In this document: piece by piece, positions 34,793 through 47,165 of the stretch | Layout: each line of letters starts with the position of its first letter | How positions within the stretch are numbered: the first letter of the stretch is position 1 | Assembly (NCBI RefSeq): GCF_001625215.2 | Contig: NC_030386.2 | Coordinates: 23,220,545 to 23,284,544 of the forward strand | Direction: 5' to 3' | DNA length: 64,000 bases | Origin: Daucus carota subsp. sativus | Taxonomy: Eukaryota; Streptophyta; Magnoliopsida; Apiales; Apiaceae | Program-made: the position numbers and the translations under genes | The notes under the pieces: generated by a model | Seen by the model: only the letters and a program-made list of their open reading frames with translations | The model's database searches: none | What the model was told of the DNA's origin: nothing

Positions 34793-37700
34793 TTACCATT
34801 GTCCAGAAGCTGAACAGTACAATCCTGAAGATGGGTCATAGTAGTAACCTGTACTGCTGCTATAGTAGTACCTGAAAAAATAGACATCAAGATAATGAGC
34901 GGAAAACAATTTACTTGTGTGGAGGTAATATGATAAACAAAGAAGTGTAAAATGAGATACAGCAGTGCGAGCAGATCATCTGCTACATCTTACTTCAAAA
35001 TGTAACACGAAAGAATACAAATATTTTTCAGCTTCAATGTGTATATTTTTTCATATGGAGAGGGAAGAGATCAATTGAGAGATAAATACCCAGAAGATTC
35101 ATCATAAACATAATCACTTTGCAAGGAAGCACCTACAAGGAGAAGTAATTCCAAGACAATTAGACAATAAATTGCTAATATAATTTACATGGTATTTCTA
35201 CAGTGGAATTAGGAGCATTTCAGGTTATTAAACTTACTTTCAGAAGGTTGATTGTTGCCATTACTATTAGAGCCAGAAACCAAATCACCCTCGCCAGAGG
35301 CAGGGTTAGCATTAGCCTTTTCATCATCTTCAGCAAACATATCAAGTTCATCATCAACCTGTTCCGAATTCACTGATGTACCTTCACCTCTTAATTGTGC
35401 TAACTTTTCGTATCCTTCTGTAAGAGAAAAGCACAACTTAGTGACTAAGCAACCCAATTTCAGGACTCTAATGCACATAGCAAAAGAGAAAACTGATAGC
35501 TACAACAGGTTACATAGATCCAGTTAGTTCTTAAAAAATATGCCTACGAACTAGAAAATTGAGATGCTTCCTCAATTTGGAAACTGATACCTCTTGCCTT
35601 CTTTGTGGAGTATCTTTCGACCAATACATAAAACAGAGACAAGATAGTAACTTGCCAGAATTCTTCAATTGAGAAATAAAAGATTATGTGACAGTTCACC
35701 AAAGCGTGTGTAGTGCAAAAAGGTTGTATGTAACTATGGAAAACACAAGAAAAGGTAAGATTAAATTATTCACTACTTCTAATTCTATTCGCTCAAACCA
35801 AATCCAGACAAAGAGCAAGAATTACAGGTCCGCGAGATGAGCACAGACGAACAAGTTTCACAATTCTAAAAGAATGAATACATTTTAATAGACTACTTCA
35901 AAAAAAGTATCTAGTAGAAGAATCACAAACCTGCCTCTCTTTGGAAAACCTCCTTATTTTCATCATACACATCTGCAAAGAAAATGGGGACAAAAAACAG
36001 AGTTGAGTTGAAGATCTCATATGCCATTCATATTAAAGTGCTGAAGACGAAATAAACAATCTTAACTGTAATCGCCATTTTCCATAAGCCTCATGGCATC
36101 TTCCGTTAACTGATCAAAAATTACTTTTGTTTCTGCAGACATCTTTTCCTTCTTGCTAGTGGAACTTCCTTTCAGTCTTCTCAGAGCTTGCAAAACCTTA
36201 AATGTGACAGAAAACCATAGTTAGTTAAGACCCAGCAAGAAGATGTGGTTAGTGAGAGAAAAGCTCTCGTTACCACATGGAATTTAATTACTGTGTACAG
36301 CTACAACACAGATATCGAGGTACAGTGACAGAGAGAGTAACACGAAAGGATTGAATCTCTGTCTCAACAAATCCTTGTCCTAGACATAAATGTGAAAGTT
36401 ATATAGGAGCAAAACTACAAGATGTGATAGTTATAGGGGATATGCCCTGCACTAACATCACCAGTTAGTTGCCTGCTATACTGATGTGAAACAAGAAATT
36501 AACATATTAATTTATATATATTAGTATATGTTATTATATAGGAATGAAATTGATTGTGATTAATTAGCTATAGTATGTGTATTATCGGGGACAAAATTGA
36601 TTATAGTAGTAAAATAATAAAGAATTTGTTTCCTTTAATTGATTATGGTAGGAGATATTTATAAGGATTTAATTGTCCTAGGAAATTTTTTGGCTCCCAA
36701 ATAATTAATTGTCTATATAAATTTTTTTAGTCATTCATTACTTAAGGGAGATGAATTACGAATTGATATTTTTAAATAAATCTTATGATTTATCTGTGAC
36801 ACCACAGATATTCTGCGGAGATAGGTAATTTACATGTTTGGGTACAGAATGAGCAGTGTTTGCCCCTTCATGTGTTGTTGCAGTGTACTTTAGCAAAATG
36901 TGATGCAAGCTTAATAGACTATTCAGGAGACTCTACTCACTTTTAGTAGTATTTTAGCAAGCAAACGATCTGCACACTCAAATATGCACAAACTTGCTAC
37001 AGTCCTATTATTGCAGTCTACTACTTGAAAGCATAATTCACCTAGGGGCTAGGAATAAAAACATCTACCAGGGATTAGGTCATTAGAAGAAACAGCCAGG
37101 TCGAGGCCAATTTAAAGATGAGTTCTGACACGAAGCATCTCACAAGTATATAGTATAATCCAAGTAAATCTATTCAACACTAACAATTGTTGGCAGGTTG
37201 CTTTGATAATATTATCCTAAACATCCAAAGTTTACACACTGGGAGCCGGGAGGAGACAACAGTTGGACACTCAAGACAATAACTAACAAGGCTGGACTAC
37301 ATAACAAATAAGATGCACAGGCAATGAAGTTACTATTTGAAAATTGAAAGCTTACAGTTTCACCAGGTAGAAGAACATCTGCCATCCGTCTCTTCATTGT
37401 TCCAATTTCTTTAGATGAAAGTTCAAAGCTCTCTTCCTCGTCAGCTGTTTCTATTCTTTTACCAGCCAATTTCGGATCAATATGAGTATCATCAACATTA
37501 TCAAGCCATGCATCCTGCATGAAAAAAATAAATTGAAACGCAAGTTTATTATGTAGCATATGATCAACCCTTCCAGCAGTAGTCAATAGTTAGACTAGTA
37601 CCTTGATCTGTTTCTCATTGACGTACTCAACATAATTTCCAGTCTCATCAAAAAAGCCTTCTTTGTTCTCTTTCTCAAGATTAAAAGGCTCTATGTTAAC

Positions 37701-39401
37701 CCCATCATCAACAAAAGTGTCATTATCCTGCCAAAAGTACAACTCATCACTGCCAATCCTTTTCCCGGACCCAGTAACAAACAAAAAGAAATTATATTCA
37801 ACTTAAGCAAAGATGTAGGCCCTGTAAAGTAAGCAGTCCAAGTCGTATATTACATACCGGTGAAGAAGATGCATCGCTCCATAACCACGATAGTTAGACA
37901 TATATATCAGTTTCGTTAAAAAAATGCCATCACACCTATATCTTAAATAGCTAAAGACCTACAGAGTGCATAAATGGACAAGAAACTTAACTTTCCAGTA
38001 GGAATTGACTTGATAAAATATAAAACAGGCTACTAGCCTACTACAACTTTAATAATAGACGAGTTTGCCTGCCGAGTACATTTTACTTATACTATTATGG
38101 TGCAATATGTAGTCATACTTAATTAATCTTTTGTCACTTGTGAATCAAATAAACAATCAGTCTCATTAATTTTGAAACTTTGGTATTAGTAAATCCCATG
38201 ACACTAACAAATACATTTGCATTTTGCAGTACTCATTGAGAAACAATGCTTCAACGTTTGATTAAAATTTTATAGAACAGAAATTTACAATATATCAGAC
38301 CAGTGGCTATTAATTCAATCCTAGGTAAAGAAGCCTTGCTAACTTTATAGTGATCAAACAAGGATCCTCAATTTCATTTAATGACTTGAGGCTACCTTCT
38401 TATTTAAATTTAAAATCTAAAATCAAGTTCTAGAAGGTAAAATTTAGAGGGACTAGTATGTACGGAAAACACTAGAAGTTATTACAGTTGTGCAACTAAC
38501 CATAGAATTTGAAGAACAAACCTGGTAACGAACTTCAGCAACTGATATGTCATGCAACATATCGGTGTCCTCATCAGCAGGAATGTTCATTTTACGACGC
38601 AAAGCACGCTCTCTAGCAGCAATTTGAGCTTCTGTCTCGGGCTCGACATCCTTCTCCTCCTCAGCTGGTAGTTGAACAACTGGCACTTGATCCTCTGGCT
38701 TCACCTTCTTCCCTTTTGGAAATCTCACCCGTTTTTCCCTAAAATTAATCACCGCACCAACTATTAGTCAAGAACTTTAAAATCAGTTTAATAGACTTTC
38801 GACGCAGTTAGGTAAAATTCATATAAACATGCATAAAGACTTCCAATAAATGTTACATGTACAAAACCAATTTAAAAACCGATCTTGTCTGTCTTATGCA
38901 CCACATCTTCAATTTAACTTTATCCCAAAACAATAGCAATTATAATTGGATTCTATCTTGTAACCCACAATACTAGTATCGAATTTATATATGTGTAGTC
39001 GAGCATTATACAATATATTAATGCGGCACAAATACTCAACAGGTTCCCCCGGTAAATTATACTAAATTTTCATACCAACTAAAACCTAATTTCGACATAA
39101 GAAGCCCCAACAGTTAAACAAGGCTAATACACAAACAAATATGAGCATCAGCAAGTAATTAAACATAAAATCAACTGCTACAACTACAGTCCCAACATCA
39201 ATTTGAAGAGAAAAGTTTATTTAATTTACAGCAATCGAAATTAGGGTTTGAGAATATTAAACGAATTAGCAGAACAAGTAGATACATACAAGTGATTGTG
39301 CGTGTAAATACAAGGGGGAAGAAGACATACTGTTGTTTGGGTTTGTCGAAAAGATCAAGATCGTCGGGGAGCTTGCGTTTTTTCGATGAATTTTCCGCCA
39401 T
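34793..39401 (-). CDS. CD2BP2/LIN1-like U5 snRNP-associated protein with OCRE-like C-terminus
   Basis: Nine exons on the minus strand: 39401-39331, 38738-38522, 37727-37602, 37514-37356, 36196-36067, 35972-35931, 35417-35238, 35132-35090, 34871-34793, all GT-AG and in phase, 348 aa. It opens with a basic KKRKLP nuclear-signal-like stretch. Family landmarks are EKRVRFPKGKK, FNLEKENKEGFFDETGNYVE, DAWLD, MKRRMADVLLPGET and LRRLKG. CD2BP2 (yeast Lin1) is a U5 snRNP component that leaves before tri-snRNP formation. Human CD2BP2 ends in a GYF domain; none is visible here. Instead residues about 310-348 hold aromatic repeats (DESSGYYYSS, TGYYYDPSSGLYC) like an OCRE domain. The N-terminal fit is strong; calling the tail OCRE is inference. 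Confidence 0.88.
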
Positions 39402-39572
39402 TTTTACACCACCCTCTGAGCTGGGACTATTTTCCCCTGATATATCAATGGAAAATCGATGAATTCACCGTAAGTAAAACTTGGAGGTGAAAGGGGGTAA
39501 ATTATATACTTATTGATAATTAGTTTTCACTTTTCGCATTATCGTCCGTTAGAACAAATAAAAGGAAAATTA

Positions 39573-39574
<2 letters not shown>

Positions 39575-39608
<34 letters not shown>
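39575..39608. repeat. (TA)n microsatellite
   Basis: Short uninterrupted TA run just upstream of the CD2BP2-like gene. Confidence 0.95.
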
Positions 39609-39611
<3 letters not shown>

Positions 39612-39639
39612 GAGGATGCGGGGTCTCTAAAATTGTTCG

Positions 39640-41790
39640 ATTCAGTGTTCTGATTTTCTTAAATTTTGGATAGAAAATATAGTTATAATTCAAAAAATCA
39701 CGTTCAAGAATTCTAAAAGTAATACAACTCTTTTCTTATCGAATTCTAAAGATGATACAATTCTTTTCTTATTTACAAATCTTAAAAGCAATAGGATTAC
39801 TAGCAATTATTGATAAAATAAAATTCATATTTAAAATTTGTAATGTAAGTTAATACAATTTTTATTTTCAATTAGCTCATCGTCACCCTCTTGTATTGCT
39901 TGCAACAAAAAAATAAGCAAGGATGGCACTGTGTTCTATTTATTCAATTAACAATTATTGAACAAATATAATTTAAAAATACAATTCTTATTAGCAAAAG
40001 TTATAAAATTTATAATTTTATTATATTAATTTTTTTCAAATTATATATCTAAAAAATAAAAACCAGCATATTTCAGAATCTCAAATTGTCTAAACAAGTT
40101 TGCACTAAACTCATGTCGTTCCATAATGGTCAAGAAGATAGTATCTCTATCAAGAAAACATCTTTTAAGATCTTCACGGCCTCATTCAAATAGTATGCAT
40201 GGACTTACAACCAATCTCGATAATAGTTGGATTCAATCTTATAATTTTTTTAAATTTTGAATGAAAAATAAAATTATAATTCAAAAAATCAAATTCACGG
40301 ATCTTAAGGGTAATACAAATCTTTTTTTATTGGATTGTAAAAAAGTAAAATTCTTTTCTTATAATTTTCTTAAATTTCGGATTGAAAATATAATTATAAT
40401 TTAAAAAATCAGGTTCAAGGATTCCAAAAGTTAATACAATTCTTTACTTTTTGGATTATAAAATTAATACAATTCTTTTCTTATATGGGAATCCTCAAAG
40501 GAATAGGATTATATTTATTTAAACTAACAATCCTAGATAAAATACAATTTATATTTAAGATTTGTCCGATGCGTACAATTTTTATTTTCGATTTACTCTT
40601 ATAATTTTCTTAAATTTCGAGTAGAAGATAAAGGATTGTAAAGATAATAACCATTAAAAAATAATAGCAAAAAAATTTAGAACCATAAAAGAATAATATT
40701 TTTTAACTAAAAAATAGGAATTATAAAATAAAAATAATTAATAAAATAAAATAGGATATATAAAATAGGAATCATATATTGATTTTATGATAATGTAAAT
40801 AATTTTTCATTAGTATTGTGTTTGTCGGCCACGGGAGGCGGCCTAAACTGATTTTTATCTAGATAATAATAACTTTTCTATTAGTATTATGTATCATGGT
40901 AAAATGGCTAAAATAATTTTTTTTCTATGTTGTAATATATTTTCTTATTAAAACGGGACTACGGTTCAAAATAATTTTCATCCAATCATAATCTTTAATT
41001 TTATCATAATTAGAATAATTTTTATATTTATTTAAACTAACAATCATAGATAAAATACAACTTATATTTAAAATTTGCAAGGTAATACATACAATTTTTA
41101 TTTTCGATTTAGTCTTATAATTTTCTTAAATTTCGAATATTATATAAAGGATTGTGAAGATAATAATCATTAGAAAAAACTAATAGCAAAAAAATTAGAA
41201 CCATAAAAGAATAATTATTTTTAACTAATAAATAGGAATCACAAAATAAAAATAATTAATAAAATAAAATATGATATATAAAATAGGAATCATATATTGA
41301 TTTTATGATAATGTAAATGATTCTTGATTAGTATTGTGTTTGACGGGCACGGGAGGCGGCCCAAACTAATTTTTATCTAAATAATAATAATTTTTCTATT
41401 AGTATTATGTTTGACGGGAAAGTGGCTAAAATAATTTTTTTATCAATGTTATAATATATTATTTGTTAAAACAGGACCACAGTTCAAAATAATTTTTATC
41501 CAATTATAATCTTTAATTTTATCATAATTAGAACAATTTTTATTAGTATTGTGTTTGACAAGAGAGCGGCTCAAACTAATTTTGATCTAAATTATACTGT
41601 AATATTTAATTTTATCATAAAAATAAAAATTATGGATTATTAGTATTGTGTTTGACAGGATGACCACTTAAAAAAAATTATACTAATTATAATATTTTTT
41701 TATTAGTGATATGTTTAACCGGAAAATGACTCAAAATAATTTTTATACTATCATAATATTAATTCTTATCAAAATTTATACAAAATTTAT
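39640..41790. repeat. AT-rich block of diverged direct repeats
   Basis: Two long copies about 515 bp apart (about 40505-41015 and 41020-41530) share ATACAATTTTTATTTTCGAT, TTTCTTAAATTTCGA, ATAGGAATCATATATTGATT, and a GC-richer island GGCACGGGAGGCGGCC(T/C)AAACT in the first and second copies. Partial units occur before (39780-39860, 40230-40500) and after (41530-41760). No coding sequence. It may be the body of a Helitron that ends at the hairpin below, or an older satellite-like array. Confidence 0.65.
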
Positions 41791-41796
41791 AACGCC

Positions 41797-41820
41797 GCCG
41801 CGAAGCGCGGCTTTATTCAC
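41797..41820 (+). mobile_element. Helitron-like 3' hairpin
   Basis: A perfect 6-bp stem GCCGCG/CGCGGC with AAG loop (41797-41811), preceded by AT-rich DNA and followed by TTTATTCACTAT. Helitrons end with a GC-rich hairpin about 10 nt before CTRR. Here the terminus reads CTAT, so it is degenerate or the call is wrong. Confidence 0.4.
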
Positions 41821-42602
41821 TATTTTAGAGTAAAAGATAATACGTGTACCTGTAGTTTCACTCATATTCGATTTGTGTATATGGAGTTCTATAATAGCAA
41901 GATGTGTACATGGACTTTGGATTTGTGTGCGGAACGTGTATTTCTTTTTACTGGACGTTTGTTCCGTTAGTTCCGTTTGCACCGTTTACAGATCTTCTCA
42001 AACACTTAGCTGTTGTATATGTAATTTAGCAACCAATGGCTATTTTAAAATGAAAATTCAGTAAATGTTTTAAAAATCAAAGTAAGTATTAATTTACATC
42101 AGTATTATTTATTGAAAAATAAAAATTTATATCAATATTTATACTAACAAATAGATATTTATCTTTAAATATATCATCAAATCATCAAAAATTCATTAAT
42201 TACTTTATCTCTCTTAAGAAATTTAGAGAAATTATTACTGGAGAATTTGATTATTAATATAAGATTCACATAAATATAATAAAAGATGAAATAAAATTTA
42301 AAGATTTGTTTATAATTATATTTGAATCTTCATTAATGTATTTGAGTTTTCTGTGTGAATAAAATAAAGTTTAAAATTAGAGAACACCATAAATAGAAGA
42401 TTTATCTTTTATTCTGAATTGAAAACAATTTTTTTTAATTTTCAATATTTTTTGTCCTACGAATTAGAAATTCAATATACAATAGATTTTTATAATTAAA
42501 ATAATTTTAAATTTTCTTTCAAAAGAAATAAAATAGTTTATATTTTTTAATAGGAAAAATTAATTTTAATAAAATATTCATACAGTGCCAAGCCAATTCA
42601 AA

Positions 42603-43162
42603 GCCTTGTTTGGGAATTAGAGGTTAGCGGTTAGCTGGATTGAATTAGATGTTTTGACTAACTGATCGAAATAGATGTTTTGACTAGCGGATTAAATTAG
42701 CGGTTTTCTGTAACATTGTTTGGTAAATAGCTGTTTTATTAGTTTTTTACTCCCTCCGTTTCAAAATACATGTCAACTTTAAAAAAAAAGTTCGTTTCAA
42801 AATGCTTTTTCACTTCAACTTTCAATGTAAATTTATATTTCCAAAATCAACTCTCCTTCACATATTTCAAATTTATATTTCCAAGATCAACCATATACCA
42901 CATATTAGGTTCAATTAATGACTAATTACACCTCTTTTTTTTCAAAATCCACTTTTCTTAAACTATGTGATTTTTTGAAAGTGGACATGTAATTTGAAAC
43001 GGAGGGAGTATGACATATATCAAAACCTCTAACTCAAAAAACTCCTTAAGTAGTTTTTTGAAATTAACTTTTTAAATTCAAACCAATACTATTATTAGCG
43101 GATTGTAACGGTCAAACCTCTATCTCACCCCAAACCTATAATTTTTCCCTTCCAAACACTGC
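42603..43162. mobile_element. Nested TIR element carrying a Stowaway MITE
   Basis: The left end CCTTGTTTGGGAATTAGAGG and the reverse complement of the right end (CAGTGTTTGGAAGGG) share the GTTTGG core common to plant hAT/PIF MITEs. Internal GTTAGCGGTT and GCGGATT motifs recur. It sits inside the long inverted-repeat element and is itself interrupted at 42750-43008. Confidence 0.5.
42750..43008. mobile_element. Stowaway-type MITE
   Basis: Perfectly recognisable ends CTCCCTCCGTTTCAAAATAC and its inverse GTAATTTGAAACGGAGGGAG, extended by ACATGTC/GACATGT, with TA on both sides (42748-42749, 43009-43010). Innermost of three nested elements. Confidence 0.92.
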
Positions 43163-43410
43163 CAAAGTCCAATTAGAGGACAATAGCAGCACAGTTACGT
43201 GTAATAATAACCGAGGGTGTCATTAAAAGAGTTAAAATATCAGTGGCTATGCAACACTTAAATTTGAGAAGATATGCAAACGGAGCAAACGTCAAATACA
43301 CGTTCCACACACAAATCTAAAGTCTAGATACACATCTTGCTATTATGAAACTCCATGTACACAAATTGCATATGAGTGAAACCACAGGTACACATATTGT
43401 CTTTTACTCT

Positions 43411-44000
43411 TAATTCTAAAGTCTCTAAACTACACTTTTTTTTCTAGGTCCCTGAACTATAAATGTCAATTCATAAGTAATTCAACTCTTGTTTTTTTCC
43501 TACCTGGGTCCTTCCGTTAGATCTGTTTTGACGCTGTTAGTTTTTCCGGCGAACTTGGTCGGAAAAGCTCAAATCCGGTGAGCTCGAATTTTCCGACGAA
43601 GCTAATTTGAACATTAAAAATCACGAAAATTATATGAACATGCTCATAATCACACGATCTATCAATCTACATCATTATAATTCGAATAAAAACTATTAAA
43701 ATGAAAACTAATATTCAACTCAAAATTCGGAAATTACCAAACTAAATTTTGATGGTATAGATGGATAGGGGATTGAAAAACGAGCAATTTGATTACTCAA
43801 GTTTCAAATTTGGATACCGGAATCACCTTCAAAGTTATCTTTGATTCTCATGAACTTAGGAAGAACTAACGACGTCAAACCAGATCTAACGGAAGGATCC
43901 AGATAGGAAAAAATCAAGAGTTGAATTACTTATGAATTGACATTTATAGTTAAGAGACCTAGAAAAAAAAGTGTCTATAGTTCAGGGACTTTAGAATTAA
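43411..44000. mobile_element. Inverted-repeat element adjacent to the previous one
   Basis: The left arm (43411-43555) and right arm (about 43867-44000) are inverted copies. In arm orientation both have TAATTCTAAAGTC, a TTTTTTTCTAGGTC block, AACTATAAATGTCAATTC, ATAAGTAATTCAACTCTTG and CCTTCCGTTAGATCTG. About 590 bp, no coding region. Long TIRs suggest a non-autonomous MULE-like element. It abuts the 41827-43410 element almost exactly. Confidence 0.72.
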
Positions 44001-45404
44001 TTTTCCCAACAAATAAAGCACAGTTAGATTTAACAAAATTATATTTTATTCTACTTCCATATTTATGATTTCTTTTCTTAATCTAAAATAATATCTACCT
44101 TTCATATGGTTATAATTTTTTTTAATTCAAAATAAATATTTTTTATTAGTTTTAATTATAGAAGCATATAAATCACATCGTCACAAAATTATATTTATCT
44201 AATATATTTTTTTAAATAACATACTAAATAAAAATAATATTATACGCAATATTAAAATTAATAAGCCGAATTTATGTGAGGAACGAACACAAAATCATTT
44301 TCTTAATCCAAAACAAATTTTACCTTTTACTTGCTTGCATGTTTATGATTTTTTTTCTTAATTCAAAACAAATTATGTTTACCAATTTTAATATTGGAAT
44401 CATATTAATTTTTAGAAAAATAAATCAGGTGCCATGAGTTTAAAATCACACCTACGATGTCATCACAATTTACAACCGGAGATGATCTTTCCTTAGTTCC
44501 TTGTATCACATATATATACCACACGACGCAAGATTTGAATATCTATAGATGTCTAAGTTTATATGTGAAACATAAGAGAAACCCATAAAAATTTATTCGA
44601 CTGTCTTTGACAGATGCACGTGAAGTTTTTCAGATAGTAAGGTGCGAGAAGCTTATCGTTTGTAAATTGCTTGATCATCTCCATCTTCTTTTATTTAATA
44701 TTTTGATATCTCTGTGTGTTGATAAAATAAACAAAATCATTCGGATACGCTATCACATGAAAAACTAAAAAAATTAGATGAATACTTCTGAAAGATGCCA
44801 TGTCATCCTCCTAAGAACCTCTTTTATATATATACATATAAATATACATATAGATATAGATTATTATCAGGTCAAATCTCTTCTTTTTCTTTATTAGATT
44901 TTGCAAGTCCATTTATCATTTTTATTCTCGACTGATTGATTAATGAAATCTTAAGCTGATTACTTTTCTTATCATTTTTTCACCCAGATCAATTAGTTAG
45001 TGGTGTCAAGATTTCGACTAGATCAATTAGTTGCAGTGGTTTTACGACTTTAAGTTGATGAACATTTATATAGTGGTGGTTTTAATCTCAAATACGACAA
45101 TAAATTAATTCAACTCAGTTAATTTGTTAGTTAGTCATGACTCGACAGAGTCATCTCGAGTGAAATATCACACATGAATTAGAGGATTCGGTTAATTTGT
45201 TAGCTGATCACAACGAGTCAGTCTCAATTTATAATTAATGAGATATCACACGTGAATCGGTGGACACGAGAGTTTTATATAGCCCATGGATTTTCCTATA
45301 ATTTGACGTTTGACGAAAAAAATAATTCACTTTTTTCCCTTGTTGGTAGAGGCCTCTTAACTTAATTAGTAATCAAGAATATAGATAAAAAAGAGTTATC
45401 CGAC
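44001..45404. other. AT-rich intergenic DNA
   Basis: No supported gene. Repeated GATCAATTAGT and TTAATTTGTTAG phrases around 44990-45240 look like diverged short duplications. Confidence 0.4.
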
Positions 45405-45426
45405 TTTTTTTTTTTTTTTTTTTTTA

Positions 45427-45786
45427 CAATTTAGATCTTATGTCAACAAAGAAACCCCATTCATATTCGTTTTACTTGGATTCTAATAAACGAATTACTT
45501 GTTTGCTACAATTAAAAAGGAGCTTAATGCTCTATTGAATTTTTATTCAAATGAAAGAAAGTGTGGAGCTGAAATAACTCACTCAGAACGCTTTTTAAAA
45601 GATTACGTGGTACGATTAGATCGAATAAGCTCTTTTGGAATAAATATTCAGCCGCCTGTGAAACTTCAAGTACTGTTTTATTCAATATTTGTTTAATTAC
45701 TCCTTAACCCGCAAATGCAATATAGGTGTTGGGTTCGGCAATAATAATATCTCCCAACATACCAAAACTAGCGGTCACCATTTGAT
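45427..45786 (-). pseudogene. accD: Chloroplast-derived insert (NUPT): accD 3' end and downstream spacer
   Basis: The minus strand encodes the C-terminal part of the plastid acetyl-CoA carboxylase carboxyltransferase beta subunit: [16 protein letters not shown], then [24 protein letters not shown], ending at the native stop 45524-45526. The plastid 3' spacer continues to about 45427. An in-frame TAA (45704-45706) replaces the residue after AFAG. The match to upstream accD stops near 45786. The fragment lacks the rest of the gene and a nuclear promoter or transit peptide, so it is a dead nuclear copy. A T20-type run borders it (45405-45425). Confidence 0.9.
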
Positions 45787-46246
45787 ATTTTCTGAGAATC
45801 AACAAGCTCATTCCCACATTATTCACAAATTTCTTATTTCTTTATCCGATTATAAAAATTAATATAAAACCTAGGATTAATAAGGACCGAACTTTATAGA
45901 TGGCTTTTGTCTCATCGATACCACAAACAATAATAAACATGCGATCCAATCAAAAATTGACCATTCATGGGCACATGATTAAACACATATGATTACTACT
46001 ACTAAACTAAAATTAAAATAATGTAAAGGACGGTGCTAGAAGCATTAGCTCAACACAAAACCATAAACAATCAGTTAATCAAAGACTAATTATAACACCG
46101 CATTAAACCGGCACGTAACGGTTACAAACCAAGAAAAGCATACGTGGACAAATAAAAACACAGTAACTGATCGGATCTACCCGATCTTTCCCGTCCATGA
46201 CTCACTATATTCAACTCGCCACAGCCGTCCTCATTTTGATCTCCTC

Positions 46247-46256
46247 GCCACGTGGC
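46247..46256. promoter_or_regulatory. Perfect G-box (GCCACGTGGC) upstream of LNK-like gene
   Basis: A 10-bp palindrome with the CACGTG core, about 0.9 kb upstream of the start codon and probably near the transcription start. G-boxes bind PIF/HY5-type factors and are common in light- and clock-regulated promoters. The assignment to this gene is by position. Confidence 0.6.
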
Positions 46257-46379
46257 TCTCTATTTTAGATACCTATTTTTTAAGTACACAAAAATAACTA
46301 AAAAAGAAATTCACTAGTGCTGAGCTTGCCTTTTCTCTCTCTTATCCAAACACATACAACTATCTAGATTTGTGTGGAA

Positions 46380-47109
46380 ATTTAGGGTTTTTGTTTTACT
46401 TTTTCAACTGTTGAGTTCGTGTAAAGAATGTAATTTTACAGGCGGGTTCTTGATTTTGAGGTGAGTTATGTGTTTATATGTGTGGATCTTTGGTTATCTG
46501 ATTGTTTTGGATGGTTCTTGATGTGGGCTGTGTTTGGTTTTTGCATTTTTGGGCTGTTTAGTGTTTTTGATGGTGATGAGGTGGGTGATGAAAAAGCTTG
46601 GGTTTGATTAGTGGGCTTTGATTGATTTGTGGTTTTGTATGATAAAAATGGTGGATGTTTTGTTAGTTTGCTGATTTTTTGATTAGTTTTGCTTAGATTT
46701 GGAGCTTGACTTTTGATATTTGTTGTTTGTATGGATGGTTTAGTACTCTTGATGCTCAGCTTTTGAATTATATATACATAATGTTTGTGTGTGAATTGGG
46801 CTAACAGGCTATAGTATAAATGTTATCAGAGGAGCTGGTGATTGTATACATATGTTTACATGTTGTTCATTCAACTAGATATGCTATGTTTTGTTAATTG
46901 TTTAGCTGTGTAGATTAATCGTCAACATGTATGGGTGGTGAAACATGAGTGCCTGTATATATGTCCACTAATATTATTAAGCAAGAAATGGTTGTAATGA
47001 CGTACCCTGATTGATAAATTTTGATTTTAACTTTTTTTGTTTGACATATGATTGCCTTTTGTGTTTCTTGATTACTTACAGAGTCACGACAGAGATTTTT
47101 GTTGAAAGT
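46380..47109 (+). other. 5' UTR with intron, LNK-like gene
   Basis: A plausible leader exon ends at GATTTTGAG|GTGAGT (about 46459). A T-rich intron runs to TTACTTACAG|AGTCACG (about 47081). TG-rich intron composition fits a plant leader intron. Exact transcription start unknown. Confidence 0.5.
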
Positions 47110-47154
47110 ATGACATCAGATGGTAAACTTTCGTGTTTGTTTGGCGCTGGGTAG
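47110..47154 (+). promoter_or_regulatory. Upstream ORF (14 codons) before the LNK-like start
   Basis: An ATG at 47110 opens a 14-aa frame ending TAG at 47152-47154, 11 nt before the main ATG at 47166 and in the same predicted exon. It could dampen or gate translation of the main frame. Confidence 0.55.
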
Positions 47155-47165
47155 GAGTAAAGGGA

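Larger units (their letters stand above)
41827..43410. mobile_element. Large inverted-repeat (MULE- or foldback-like) element
   Basis: The left arm (41827-42002) and right arm (about 43256-43410) are inverted copies. Both carry, in arm orientation, AGAGTAAAAGA, TGTACCTGT, GTTTCACTCATA, GGAGTT, ATAATAGCAAGATGTGTA, GATTTGTGTG, GGAACGTGTATTT and ATCTTCTCAAA. The right arm lacks some internal bases. Long (about 155-175 bp) terminal repeats without a coding region suggest a non-autonomous MULE or foldback element. A target duplication was not clear. It contains two further nested elements. Confidence 0.7.

Noticed and set aside
37860-37900. Possible extra exon of the CD2BP2-like gene ending in a good GTATGT donor
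   Set aside because: Joining 38522 directly to 37727 already restores a continuous conserved protein; including this segment adds unmatched residues.
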